Shown here piece after piece: positions 25,179 through 36,797 of a stretch of 64,000 nt of DNA. The position numbers and the translations under genes were made by a program. How positions within the stretch are numbered: position 1 is the stretch's first letter; every line of letters starts with the position of its first letter. This DNA comes from Elmis aenea (taxonomy: Eukaryota > Arthropoda > Insecta > Coleoptera > Elmidae): NCBI GenBank assembly GCA_947652605.1, contig OX393578.1, positions 34,291,470 through 34,355,469 on the forward strand, in the 5' to 3' direction. The notes beneath the pieces were generated by a model that saw only the letters and a list, made by a program, of their open reading frames with translations, made no database searches and was not told where the DNA came from.

Positions 25179-25777
25179 TATTTACGTTACATCAAACATA
25201 TATACATTTAGGGGATTTTGTATGCCTGATGTGGCGATTGGTCACACTACCCGAGAAACAGTCAAAAACAGTGACTGACAGTAACTTTTAACTTTTCTAT
25301 ACTCTTAAATGTAAAATGATAACAAACTTAAGTGGTTATTATGTACTACTTAAAGAAAATGAAGCTAGGATATGAATCATTTAAAAACATTGAGCTATTT
25401 TTCTATTTTGCGACTCTAAAGTACTCATTAGAACACGCAAATGCGTGTCATAATGAGGTCTGTTTCGATACGCATTGTTTTATATTTACGGTTGGCACAA
25501 CGAATGCTACTGTCAAACTCGTGGTCACTTATTGTATTGGTGTGTCTGATCTAACCTCAATGTTTTTAAATGATTCATATACTAGCTTCATTTTCTTTAA
25601 GTAGTACATAATAACCACTTTAGTTTGTTATCATTTTACATTACAAGAGTATAGAAAAGTTAAAAAATACTGTCAGTCACTGTTTCTGACTGTTTCTCGG
25701 GTAGGGTGACCAACCACCACATCAGGCATACAAAATCCCCTAAATGTATATTATGTTTGATGTAAGTAAATATTTTT
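25179..25777. repeat. Inner palindrome, arms about 210 bp
   Basis: AAATATTTACGTTACATCAA, GGGGATTTTGTATGCCTGAT, AAGTGGTTATTATGTACTAC and GAAGCTAG.ATATGAATCATT all recur in complement. The centre is around 25400-25550. Confidence 0.9.
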
Positions 25778-26526
25778 TTGTGCGATCGTACTAGAAACAG
25801 CAGTTTGACGGACGCGTTAGCAACCATAAAGTACTGCATTACCGGCCCTATCCTTAGCAACGGCCGTAAAAGTTACTTTTCAGGCCGTTATCCTTAGCAA
25901 CGGCCGAAAAAGTAACTTTTACGGCCGTTGCTAAGGAGAGGGCCGGTAATGCAGTACATACGCCGTCATCTGTCAGTGACAGAATGTCACGTAATTTCTA
26001 ACCTGTAATTTTGAAAATTACTAAAAATTTAAATTGTTTTTAATTCGATCGCACAAAAAATGTAATATGCACCTCGGCCAAAACGTATTTTTTGGCCTTG
26101 ATACATAAATAACTATTTTGTGCGATCGCACTAGAAACAGCTGTTTGACGGACGCGTTAGCAGCCATAAAGTACTGCATTACCGGCCCTATCCTTAGCAA
26201 CGGCCGTAAAAGTTACTTTTCAGGCCGTTATCCTTAGCAACGGCCGAAAAAGTAACTTTTACGGCCGTTGCTAAGGAGAGGGCCGGTAATGCAGTACACA
26301 CGCCGTCATCTGTCAGTGACAGAATGTCACGTAGTTTCTAACCTATAATTTTGAAAATTACTAAAAATTTAAATTGTTTTTAATTCTATCGCACAAAAAA
26401 TGTAATATGCACCTCGGCCAAAACGTACTTTTTTGGCCTTGCCTGTTTGCTGGTCTCGACTACGTCTCGGCCAGCAAACCAGACGCGGCCGAAAAAGTTA
26501 CACTTTTTGGCCTTGATACATAAATA
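25776..26526 (+). repeat. Tandem pair of a palindromic MITE
   Basis: Units at 25776-26116 and 26117-26526. Each holds an element with TTTTGTGCGATCG ends (25776-26060 and 26117-26400) and an inner palindrome GTACTGCATTACCGGCCCTA..AACGGCCGTAAAAGTTAC. Each is followed by CACCTCGGCCAAAACGTA; the second unit has about 70 extra bases (GCTGGTCTCGACTACG..). The copies are nearly identical. Confidence 0.92.
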
Positions 26527-26667
26527 ACTATATTTTAAAAGTCATAAAAACCGCAAAATAGAAAAAATAGTATAAAAAACACGTTTCATAAGGCTTTTGG
26601 CGCACTCGTCCTTTGAAAAATGCGCCAAAAGGTCGCCTTATGACACTAGTGTTTTAATGTACTATTT

Positions 26668-27429
26668 GGAATTATCGTCAATTACTAATTAATTTATACA
26701 GTTTTTACAAAAAATTGGGCATGTAAAATTTGGTGACACGTGCTACAAAACTATCGTTATAACGAACTTCTAGGGACCTATAAAATTTTTTTGTTATCCT
26801 GAATATTCCTTAAAATAAAACTAGAAAAAAACAAATTTGTTCACATGTACTACATTTTACTTGTTAATTGCAAAACAATAATGACATATTTAAGTATACA
26901 ACTGCATATACAAATAAATTACCTGTTTAAAGTACGTATTATGAATATTTATTTTTTATAAACAAGTCCGTTGTTTTTGTTCGGGTCATATTTTTTGTAG
27001 CGCCAGTAGGATTGAAATTTTTAATAGGATGTATAAAGTTCGTATTTGGGAGCGTATTTAATAAATTGCTTTTAAAACGCTACAATGGAATTTTTATTTT
27101 CTTAAAACGAGATTATATTAACACTGTTTTAAGTAATTTCGTTCGGGACCGCGAAAATAATTTGTTGTACTTGAATTTAAGTTAGTTTGGCATTCGTTAT
27201 AGAAAAATTTGATACTAGTTACTAGTTACTATAAACATGTGCTTATAACCATAACCTATAACCTATAACCTAGAGTAATTACAAAATATTTTAGTAAAGA
27301 CAACCGAAAATTATACACTTTTGATTTTGTTTCGTTTTTGTTTTTTGTATGGTACCTATAAAACATTTTAGACCTAACCACCTAACATATTTTGGTAAAG
27401 TAAAATCGGGATACGAACTTTTAAAAAAA
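26668..27429. other. No gene seen
   Basis: Short tandem ATAACCTATAACCT at 27247-27272 and TACTAGTTACTAGTTACT at 27214. Nothing else. Confidence 0.45.
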
Positions 27430-27488
27430 TTAACATAACCTCAAAATCGGGACTGTCCCGGCCAAACCGAGACGTATGGTAGACCTAA
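27430..27488 (-). mobile_element. End fragment of the TCCCGG hAT family
   Basis: On the minus strand: TAGGTCTACCATACGTCTCGG-like, then GGGACAGTCCCG. No partner end seen. Confidence 0.55.
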
Positions 27489-27963
27489 AACAATCAATAT
27501 AGATATGTAGCGCGATAAAAATAAACAACGAGATAATTGAGTAACTTTGAGATTCACTTACAAAACAACAGCTTTTTATAGATTATTTAGTGCAGGTAAT
27601 TGTTGCTTATTTTATACCCACATAAAAAAAGTATCGTGTACACTTAAATGCGTAAACACCCTGAAATTATGCGGCATACATAATCGAATTTCAATGTTAA
27701 ACAGTTTAAACTTATTTTTTTTCCGGAAAACGATAAAGTAACCCAAAAAACTAGCGCTAGCCTTTAAAGGCCTCCAGGGACACTTAAAAACCTCTTTCCA
27801 CCTGGTGTGCACTTTGAAAACATATTATCTGACCCGAAAACTGTTTACTACAACCTATTAAATAATTAAAGATTTTTAAAATTTATTTGTAATCTATGGG
27901 TCTTTTGAAATTCGCAGAACATGTCGAAGATTGGAAAATAACAATATTGATCAATGTTGTAGA

Positions 27964-28455
27964 CAGGGCTCGAAACCGAAAAAAATTTTGGTTAACGGTT
28001 AACCGAAATCGAGAACTTTATTTTTATAACGGTTTTTGTTGAAAAACCGGTTTTATTCGTAAAAAACCGGTTTAGTGTAAAAAACCGATTTAAATTATAA
28101 ACCGGTTTAAAAAACCGGTTAAATTAACCGGTTTTTAAAATTATTTAGATCAGTAATGCAAAGTATAAAAAGATATTATTTATTTACAATTTTATAATAA
28201 ATGTACAATCAAGAGTTCAGTAATGACTTTTGGTAAACTAATCGCATTTACTACAGATTTTGTATTTTTCATCGTAATTTTTATTAAAAAAAGATGTTAA
28301 AAAAACCGTTTTTTTAATTATTTTGGTTAAAGGTTACCGTTTTTTTTGCCTTTAAAAATAACGGTTACGGTTTCGGTTAAAAATCACTTTTTCTGACAAA
28401 AAATAACGGTTAACCGGTTTTTTAAACCGGTTTAAAAAACCGGTTTCATGCCCTG
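27964..28455 (+). mobile_element. hAT-type MITE, CAGGGCTCGAAACC family, copy 1
   Basis: Starts CAGGGCTCGAAACCG and ends GGTTTCATGCCCTG, with a perfect 8-bp target duplication GTTGTAGA at 27956-27963 and 28456-28463. The ends are packed with AACCGGTT and TAACGGTT motifs, likely transposase-binding subterminal repeats. It has no coding capacity. Confidence 0.93.
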
Positions 28456-28463
28456 GTTGTAGA

Positions 28464-29396
28464 TAATGTAAAAATACCGTCAAGTTTACTTACATTCAGG
28501 TAAATCAAGTGGTATGCTATCTACACCTAGAGTGGATGAAAATAATAATACATCATTATCTAAACCAGCGCTGTCCAAACTTTTGACTTACGCTACAGTA
28601 TTGTTGTTTTAGGTTGCTTTATTGCAGTTAAAAAATATATATCATGGGGAAAAAACGATACATTATATGATTAGATTGTTTTATAGTTTATATGTTATCT
28701 CAAAATGCAAAAAAATTGTCTATTGCACATTAAACAGGAAAGTGACACAAGTTACTTTGTTCATAACAATATATGCGAAATTACTTTACTCTTATAATAG
28801 TTTTTTATGCAACAAAGGCGCCAAGTAATATTTTGTCGTAAGACTGAGTGTACAGTTTGTCGTACGAGGCCCTGACATCACTGAATAAAAAGATAAAGGA
28901 AGGAACATTATAACGATCTTCAGGCGACCAAAAAGGCTTCTCAATATGGCGGATGCATGTTTCCGCTTCTCAATGGCGTTTTTAAATAAGTGTTAAATAA
29001 TATAAATACTTGCTTTGTTTTTCACTTGAGCCTGCTATTTACTTATTTATTACTATTTTTGAAGTTAAAGGAATTAAAAAAACGACAGCATATTTCAATA
29101 TTTGGATTGTTTATTATGAGTTTATAAATATGCTGTACAAAAATGCACGCCACTGACATGATATACCTTTTTGACAAACCACATCAAATTTTCAATGCAT
29201 GATAACAATACAAAATGTTAATGTCCACTTATAAAATGTGATATTTTTGTTTTTAATATTTTTTGACTTTGTAAGACCACAGGATTTGCTGCTAACCATT
29301 GTAGGACACCTAACTTTATATTTTTTCATTTAGCAATATGTCAAAACCGGCAGCTGTGAGAAGCCTTTAAGTCGTCACTTCCGTCTTGGTATTATA
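28464..29396. other. No gene seen
   Basis: AT-rich; the 68-codon frame at 28622-28828 has no known motif. Confidence 0.45.
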
Positions 29397-29833
29397 CAGA
29401 GTGGTCTACTTTTTTGGAGCAGAACTAACGGTCGGTACAAAAGCTTATTTTAAAGCGAATATTCCATATCAACATGGGTCCAAAAACGCTTCATTTTAAA
29501 GATACAGGGTGTTGAAATTTTCGAAAAAATAACGATAATGTTTAACCGTTTCTGAACCAATAGATATATTTAAATCAAATTTGGTATACAGCACCACCTT
29601 ACAGGTTACCACATTCGGTGAGAACCTGTAATGTGATGCTGTATACCAAATTTGGTTTAAATAGATCTACTGGTTGAGAAACGGTTAAACATTATCCATA
29701 TTTTTTCGAAAATTTCAACACCCTATCTTTAAAATGAAGCGTTTTTGGACCCATGTTGATATAGAATATTCGCTTTAAAATACGTTTTTCTATCGACTGT
29801 TAAAGTCCTGCTACAAAAAAGTGGACCACCCGG
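29397..29833. mobile_element. TA-flanked foldback element, nearly full palindrome
   Basis: Starts CAGAGTGGTCTACTTTTTTG, ends CAAAAAAGTGGACCACCCGG, flanked by TA. Arms of about 200 bp share GGGTCCAAAAACGCTTCATT and GGTATACAGCA blocks; the loop near 29610 is short. Confidence 0.92.
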
Positions 29834-30638
29834 TATATTAAAAAAAAATTATTAATGATACTTGCGTTCAAACGCAAATTTTTCGCTGCACCACTGATTT
29901 TTGATAAATTTATTAAAATAAAGTATAGGTGTAAGGTTTTTTAATTTGATTAATGCGCTATCAAGTATCCATCATTTCGTTTTTACATGAAAGAATAATA
30001 AAAGAAGAGCAACGAAAAATGTGTAATTTATGAAAAGATCTTAAAAGTTGAAGTTGAATACTTAGACTGGGTCAAGACTTGAATTAATTAAAACATAAAA
30101 ATGTTTAAAAACCAATTAAAACCAAAAAACAAAGATAATGAAAACGAAATATTAAAAAACGTCCACTTTAGACAATCTCGTATTCATTTTCCATTTACTT
30201 TCGTTAGACAGAAAACATGCGGATGTTTTGTGTCGCGAAAAAGAAATTGATCAAAGAGCGGCTTTCATAAATGACGCAAGACAACTATCTTTAAAGGAGC
30301 TTTTATATTTATACCTAACACAAAACACAAGATAAAATCTCAGTTCACATTTTATATTAATTCACATATGGACCATATACTAGACGGGTTTTTATTTTTT
30401 GTTAGATATTAATTTAGGATTTATGCTTTTCGGATATTGGAAGTTAAAAGAATGCCCAGCAGCGGCATACCGATATGGAATTCAGTTATAATGTAAATAC
30501 TTTATGAGAAATTCTTTAAATATTTTCATCCTTTGATATTATTTTTCCTATTTTCTCGTTTTTTAATTTCGTGTGAGACGTATAAAAACTAATTGTATTC
30601 GCAAAAATTCAACTTACGATTTACGTGCTTTAATTATA

Positions 30639-31126
30639 CAGGGTGATTGATTGAGACCGGTACTTAAAAATATATGAAGAAAATTAAATTTTGGACACCC
30701 TGTAAGTAACGCATCGATTGCAAAAATTCCAGTATGTACTCCGAGGTTTCTTCTAGGCATGGTCTAAATTTAGGCGTTTTTTCTTCAAAAATGGCGGCGT
30801 TAGATAACATTAAGCATCAAGATGAAAATCAAAAATTTTTCAAAAAGTCCAAAAATCTAAAAAATTACTGCACTTAGGTATAGGGAATGCTAATAAAAGT
30901 CCCTCTAAAATAACGTTTTATATTCAAATACGCAATAAAAAATAGACCATTGTATTTGAAATAAGAAAGTAGACGTCAACTTCCGGTATTTTCGGTAGTG
31001 TCGCCATTTTAAAAATATTTTCAATAAACAGATCAGACGCCATTATGGTCATAAACAAAATTTCAGATCCATACCCTTTTTCATTCTTCATATATTTTTA
31101 AGTACCGGTCTCAATCAATCACCCTG
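30639..31126 (+). mobile_element. TA-flanked element with 41-bp terminal repeats
   Basis: Starts CAGGGTGATTGATTGAGACC, continues GGTACTTAAAAATATATGAAG, and ends with the complement of all of this. TA on both sides. The interior is not palindromic. Partial relatives lie at 2484 and 45125. Confidence 0.9.
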
Positions 31127-33079
31127 TAGAGTGCTGCATAAAAGTATGGAAACAGAAAAATATCTAAAATACCTACTATATTACAATAAAATTTGGTATC
31201 TAAGCGTTATTGTATTTTTCGGATATGATAAAAATACTGAGGTTGCAATAAGACTTCCGGTTCAACCGGAAACTGACACAAACTTTGAAATTTTAAATAA
31301 AGCACCCTGTATATTTTTATTTTTTCTGATCCTCTTGAAATTTACTTTAAATAACGTATGAGGTTATATGGGTCTTAAGCCAACCGTTTTCGTGAACTTA
31401 ACATGTTTATGAACATTTTTAGCGATACATTTAAAATTTTCTTTTAAAAAAACAGTAGAATTTGGTTTTAAAAATTAGATTAACAATAGATTAATTAACA
31501 CTTTGCACCAACTACATTTTTAAAATAAAATACAGGGTGCTTTTACGCTTAGTCAAACTTGTGAAACTTTAAACATCGATAACTCAATTTTCTTAAACAA
31601 CGTCCTAATATTTTTTTATATAGCCTTGTAGAAAATTTGATTATCTTTTAAAAATATCGCGATTTTATTGTTAATTATTAGGTCAACGTAATTTTATGTA
31701 GGTTTAAGTATTATTTTCGAGTAGGCTATGAAGGTAGACAGCGGTAATTTTGGAACATTTAAAAAGATAAAAACAAGAAATTTGTAATTCTATCACCCTA
31801 CGATTTTTCGACTTTTTTTATAATGCAGATGTAACTTTGCCATTCTTAGCTTTCAATCGAAGTTAGTTTTATTTAAGCACTGCAAATGAAAGCATAATAA
31901 AAAAGCAGTACTAACACGGGATTGGAGGGCCATGCTTAGCTGCCAGAGACCATGTTACTTTAAAAACGGCACATGCGTGTAAAAATCCATCGATAGTTCT
32001 AGCCTTTGTTCATGTACTTTTTTAGCGTCCACAAACTAGTTCATGAATTGATCCGATAGCTGCTGGAACCGCCAAATAACCGTCCGATGAACGATCAGAC
32101 GCTGCCAGAACGCTAAAATTTAAAAAAATGAAAAGTTCACGAAACGTATGTTGTTAAATTACAGTTAAACGAAGTAGTGACCTTGGTGAGAAACTGCAGT
32201 TTTTAAAGTAAACATTTTTTGTAATCACTTGAAAAATATAGTACCTATTCGTTTTTACTTCAAAAAATTCGGGTATGGTTTGGTTTCAATAATCGAGATC
32301 TACAAAAAATTTACATTAAGCATCGGTATTTTTAACTTCTACTCTTGACTTTTTAAACTGCAACATCTTAAAAAGACAGAATTAACAGTGGAACTTTAAA
32401 AAACATTTTTCGATAATAAAAAAAAGTTTGCACGATTTTTAGCAAAACTTGAACTCCTTTAGGGATTTAACCAAGAACTTGCAAAGTTATATTGATTGAT
32501 TCTCTGATATTCTCTCCTGCACCGAAATCGGAAAGTCGAACATCTAAACTTCTAAACAGAAGACAATGTATATTGGCAAGTTGATACGCTGTCAGATTGA
32601 AATCAAGACACATTCTTCCGCGACACATAAACCACTAAAGCTTTAAATGGGCATCACTTTACAATATATATTTTTTATGTGGAGACAGTTACAATAGCGC
32701 TTTGAATAAATTCAGTCGCATGAAATAGCGTACATGTATTGTTGCAGGTTGTACAAAGTAAATTATTCACTATAGATTTTGCTTAAATCATGAAATCGTG
32801 ATAAATATGATATTGCTTATATTGAACAAAAGTGATATATTAATAGCTTGCTATTTTATTTACACTGTTTTTTTAACAACTTCGCGTTGCTCTGTTGTTT
32901 TAATGGAACATAAAAAATAAACCAAATTTTTTGAAACGTTTAATTATATTCACTTATGAGTTAGTAAATCAATTAAAGGAAAAAGTTGTACATAAAGGTT
33001 TAAAATTATTTGTGCCACTATTAATATCTCGCTTACATTAAAAATTACGAAATAGGTTTAATTATACTTTTTTTTAACA
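31127..33079. other. No gene seen outside the dispersed repeat
   Basis: Apart from the repeat at 31890-32120, AT-rich sequence. AATACAGGGTGCTTTTACGC at about 31530 is an isolated end. Confidence 0.45.
31890..32120 (-). repeat. Dispersed repeat, same family as 3447, inverted
   Basis: The complement of GCATGCG..GTAAAAATCCA and of CTGATCGTTCATCGGACGGT are seen, in reverse order relative to 51548. Confidence 0.75.
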
Positions 33080-33190
33080 AGGCTTGTACGGTGGGCTATC
33101 AGTATCAATATCGCGTTCCAGCACAATTTCTGATAGTTCATCGGACAGTTAGTAAGTCGGCTGTTTCAGCAGTTATCGCACCAATTCATT
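33080..33190 (+). repeat. Dispersed repeat, same family as 3447, partial
   Basis: AGTATCAATATCGCGTTCCA, CTGATAGTTCATCGGACAGT and CAGCAGTTATCG match the family core. Confidence 0.72.
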
Positions 33191-33282
33191 ATCAAGAAAA
33201 CCGAAATAACTCGAGAAATACTGATTTTGAACATAATTCACAATTAATAGTTTTTGAAGAAAATTACATGATCGATAAGAAA

Positions 33283-33555
33283 ATGTAAAAATATATAGAT
33301 TGTGTTCCATTAAAAAAAGACTGACTTATTCGTGTTTAAAGTTTGACTAAATGGACCGGGCATAAAACACACCCTGTGTATTATTTTAAAATTTTAACTA
33401 GTCAACAACCATTGTGACACTATTGTCCTACAAAATTTTAAAGGAATTCGTTTTGACATAGCCAAGTTGTGAAATATCATTATTTGTTTAGACATCTGTC
33501 TCTGTCAGTATTTTTATATAAACTTAAATAACTCAAAAACGACTGAACTTCAATG
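33283..33555 (+). mobile_element. Truncated copy of the 14.6-kb element interior
   Basis: Begins AAATGTAAAAATATATAG as at 14995 and continues with GTTCCATTAAAAAAAG, AAATGGACCG, CACTATTGTC and AACTCAAAAACG. It breaks off before the transposase remnant at 33.7 kb. Confidence 0.78.
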
Positions 33556-33676
33556 GCGTAGTATTATTTTCGTTTTCTGTGACATTTAGGTTGTGTGCGG
33601 TTAGTAGCTTTTCGTTTTAATTTGCATCTTTTTGTAAAAATAAGTTCTTGTAAGAACTAACTATTCATGATGGTTA

Positions 33677-33725
33677 ATTGAAATAAAACACTAAAGGAAA
33701 AGTAATAGTGTTTTATTTCAATTAA
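33677..33725. repeat. Short inverted repeat upstream of transposase remnant
   Basis: ATTGAAATAAAACACTA and its reverse complement are separated by about 14 bp, ending just before the transposase ATG. It may be a leader hairpin or part of the element end. Confidence 0.7.
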
Positions 33726-33726
33726 T

Positions 33727-34870
33727 ATGTCTCAATACCACAAAGTAACGGCTAAACAAATTCTTCAATTCATGATGGTGTTCACACCAGAACAAGATGC
33801 GTTTATATTGATGGCGCACTATAGAAGTGGTGTGCCCGTGACGAGGATGGTGATTGGACTTATTCTCTGCAGTCAACTATTGAACAGTTTCAACGAAATT
33901 TCTGTTCATGGACATTCATCCTAAAGTTTATGCCAAGCACTGTGTGTGTAAAGGAAATTCATCAGGTCGACCCGACCTACGGTTCTTACGCAGAAAGTAA
34001 TCGAAGATGTTCGAACAAGAGTTGACTTAAGCCCACAAAAATCCATTAGAAAATTAACCACTCAAACAGGTAAGGCAATGCAGTCAATTTAGATTTTCAC
34101 AATTACATTATTCATATGGCACCACACAAAAAGCTCTAGTGAATGTTTTACATTTACCCCCCTATAAAGTGACACCCCAATTATTTCCACGAGATTTTGA
34201 AGCAGACAACGTTATTGTACCTGGTTTGGTTCAACCAACATTTGAACAATAATGAAATTTTGGGCTTGACACTTTTACTGACGAAGTATGTTTCACCTAT
34301 CAGGGTACGTCAACAGTCAAAATTTTAGAACTTGGGGCGCACAGAATCACATTTTTGTTGAAACTGTTTTGCATCCACAAAAGTCGGAGTATTAGCTATC
34401 TCACGAAGAAGAATTATTGGACCAATATTCTTCTACGATACAATCAATGCCGGAAGATATCAAGCAATTTTAAGGGAATTTACTGATCAACTGCACGATC
34501 ATAAAATTCAAAATAGATTTTTTCAACAAGAAAATGCCAGGTCTCATGTAGCACACGTAACATAGAATTTCTCGAAGAATTTTATGATGACAGATTAACT
34601 TATGGCCACCAAGGTCTCCTGGACTTACACCACCTAACTGGTTCCTATTTGGATATTTAAAAAATCGAATTTTTTCGAACAGGCCACATACTTCAAGAAT
34701 CGAATTGGAAGAAGCAGTACGTATTGAAATCAACAATATATCACAAAATATATTACAAAACGTTTGAAAATTTAAAAACACGTGTTAATTTATGTTTAGA
34801 GAACGAAGGAATGCATTTTAAGCCTTCTGTCAAAATGTATTGTGATCAATATTTACATTTGTACTTTTAA
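33727..34870 (+). pseudogene. Second decayed DUF4817-type transposase
   Basis: The ATG at 33727 gives VFTPEQDAFILMAHYRSGVPV, the N-terminal helix region. Broken frames continue with RPTVLTQKVIEDVRTRVD, FTDEVCFTYQG (acidic pair kept), GYVNSQNFRTWGAQNHIFVE, ISRRRIIGPIFFYD, and a tail ending ISQNILQNVFENLKTRVNLC. The 19.5-kb copy shows the same blocks but differs throughout, so the two are separate, old lineages of one family. At least eight shifts or stops are visible. I could not find convincing terminal repeats; a short inverted repeat lies just upstream at 33677-33725. Confidence 0.78.
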
Positions 34871-35328
34871 AAATTAATAAAGGAACTGATTTTAAGTAAC
34901 CTCACTTAAATGTTTTTTATGAAGCTAACTCTTTTAAACAAAATTCTTTGCAAACCTTTTTGTCAATAAAAACTAGCTGTCATATTTAAATGGACATGTA
35001 TTACTGAGCTTTCCGGAAATGACGTCATTAATAACGCAAATATATTTAAACTGACGCCTTAGATTTTATATTGAATGACATTTAAATTTTGACGTCAAAA
35101 ACATTCAAAAAGTGCGTACTTACAGAGTTTTAATTGTAAGTAATGATTTTTAATGTTTAAAAACATCGCTTTTTGCTTACAAAACTGAGACCGTTCTTAA
35201 TTGGTCTTTTATAATATGCCACATAAAAACCTACACAATTTATATGTAGCGCTATTGCTGCAAGGATGTAAAGATATTATTTTTATACCCATAAGGATGC
35301 GAATTTTTTTCTTAAACCATGAATACAT
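34871..35328. other. No gene seen
   Basis: GACGTCATTAATAACGC at about 35022 recurs at 37318 (GACGTCATTAATAACAC); otherwise unassigned. Confidence 0.45.
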
Positions 35329-35336
35329 TAAGGAGG

Positions 35337-35792
35337 CAGGGCCGATGAGAGGGGGGGGGGGCAGGGGGGGCTCCGAGCCCCGGGCCCGGGAGTAATTTAA
35401 GGGCCCGGGAGTCCACAGGAGCTCAAATATTATTCCACAATTGAAGACCTTGGTGCAAGAAGGGGATATGTGCAAAAAAGTAAAAAAATAAGACTTGTAC
35501 AGAAATGGATTTTAAAATTTGCGCTTTTCATATGGTGCAAATGTGGAATAAGTAGGGCTTAGAAAAATAATTTTTATAAGCCCTACTTATCCCACATTTG
35601 CACCATATGAAAAGCGCATATTTTAAAACCCATTTCTGTACAAGTTTTTTTTTTTTACATTTTTGCACATATCCCCTTCTTGCACCAAGGTCTTCAATTG
35701 TTTTTTATTAACAAAATTTTCAAATAATATACTTTACTTGGGGCCCATGAAAAAATTTTCCGCGGGCCCGACGACGTCTCTCGACGCCTCTG
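35337..35792. mobile_element. hAT-type element enclosing a long hairpin
   Basis: Starts CAGGGCCGATGAGAG, ends CTCGACGCCTCTG, with a perfect 8-bp duplication TAAGGAGG at 35329-35336 and 35793-35800. A run of 11 G lies near the left end, and GGGCCC blocks lie at both ends. The centre is a separate near-perfect palindrome. Confidence 0.88.
35440..35701. repeat. Long near-perfect palindrome
   Basis: Arms of about 115-120 bp (left arm begins CAATTGAAGACCTTGG; right arm ends with its complement) are separated by a short AT-rich loop near 35570. It lies within a hAT element and is probably a nested MITE. Confidence 0.9.
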
Positions 35793-35833
35793 TAAGGAGG
35801 TAGAGGTTGCGCTGGGGCGAGTTGCACTAATAA

Positions 35834-36789
35834 TAGGGTGTCCATACGTCCCGGTTTTCCCGGATTTGTCCCGGTTTTATCTCTCCTGTCCCGGTGTCCC
35901 GATATATTTTTTCGGAACAGCTAATTGTCCCGGTAATGTTAACCACTCATTATCAGCACCTTATAAGTATGCAATTTTTCATTTTGCACGTTGCGTGAGG
36001 CGCGATAAAGATCGAGGCTGTGAAACAGAAACTGATCTAAAGCATGCGTATTATTTTCTAACTGTCATTTTGTGATTTTTTTATTTCATAATTCATACTG
36101 AAATACAGGGTGTGTAAAAATTGGCGGAAGCGCTACACGTGGCGATGTTCTTCGTAAAATTCTAAGTCGAAAATGTTGTACCATGCTTGCTGTGTCTGCA
36201 AGAGGTCCTCAAAGTTTTGAAATTTAGTCCTTTAATAAGCTTTATTATTTAATACTTGCAAATGAAAAAGCTGCAATTTGGAATATAAATAAATTTCGAA
36301 TAGTATTTTTTCCTAGATATTGTGTTCTTCCTTTCAAAAATTGGTGTTGAAAATATGTAAATCACTGATTTGAATGAAAATAATACACATGGCAACATTG
36401 TCATTAGCTGTCATCTCTGTTTTTCTCGTAATTATTTCTAGTTTGTGTTTTACGATACCCAAAAGTTTGCAGCTATGTTTACGAACTGAAGGCTTTCAGT
36501 TCGAACAAAAATTGTAAATACCTAAGTAAAAATTGCTGAAAAAAAAATGTCCAAATGCAAATAACTGTATGCAATGTTGCCATTTTTTTTTCTTTAAATG
36601 GTTCCTGAGGCCATAGGAAGCATGGTACAACATTTTTGTATTAAGATTTTTTACTTGCAATTTTACGAATAACATCGTCACGTGTAGCGCTACCGCCAAT
36701 TTATACACACCCTGTATACAGTAATCTCCAATGAAGTTTTATTTTTGTCGTGTGTCCCGGTTAGGCCTTGTGGAAATATGGACACCTTA
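35834..36789. mobile_element. hAT-type element of the GTCC-CCGG family, interrupted
   Basis: Left end TAGGGTGTCCATACGTCCCGG-like, right end complement TAAGGTGTCCATATTTCC. Perfect 8-bp duplication ACTAATAA at 35826-35833 and 36790-36797. Repeated TCCCGG motifs fill the left end. A foldback element sits in its middle. Confidence 0.87.
36106..36714. mobile_element. TA-flanked foldback element
   Basis: Starts CAGGGTGTGTAAAAATTGGC and ends with the complement of CAGGGTGTGTATAAATTGGC, both flanked by TA. Arms of about 130 bp also share the GTTGTACCATGCTT block. It is nested in the hAT element at 35834-36789, so it is younger. Confidence 0.88.
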
Positions 36790-36797
36790 ACTAATAA

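Larger units (their letters stand above)
25031..26667. mobile_element. Large compound palindrome with nested palindromes
   Basis: Outer arms: 25031 to about 25178, and about 26527-26667, sharing AAATAGTACATTA, AACACTAGTGTCATAAGGCG and GCGGTTTTTATGACTTTTAAAATA. Inside lies a second palindrome (25179-25777), then two copies of a third element. The 90-codon frame at 25332-25604 falls in the second palindrome and is a by-product of its symmetry. Confidence 0.9.

Noticed and set aside
25332..25604. 90-codon open frame
   Set aside because: It lies across a palindrome, its ends are mirror images, and no protein motif is visible.
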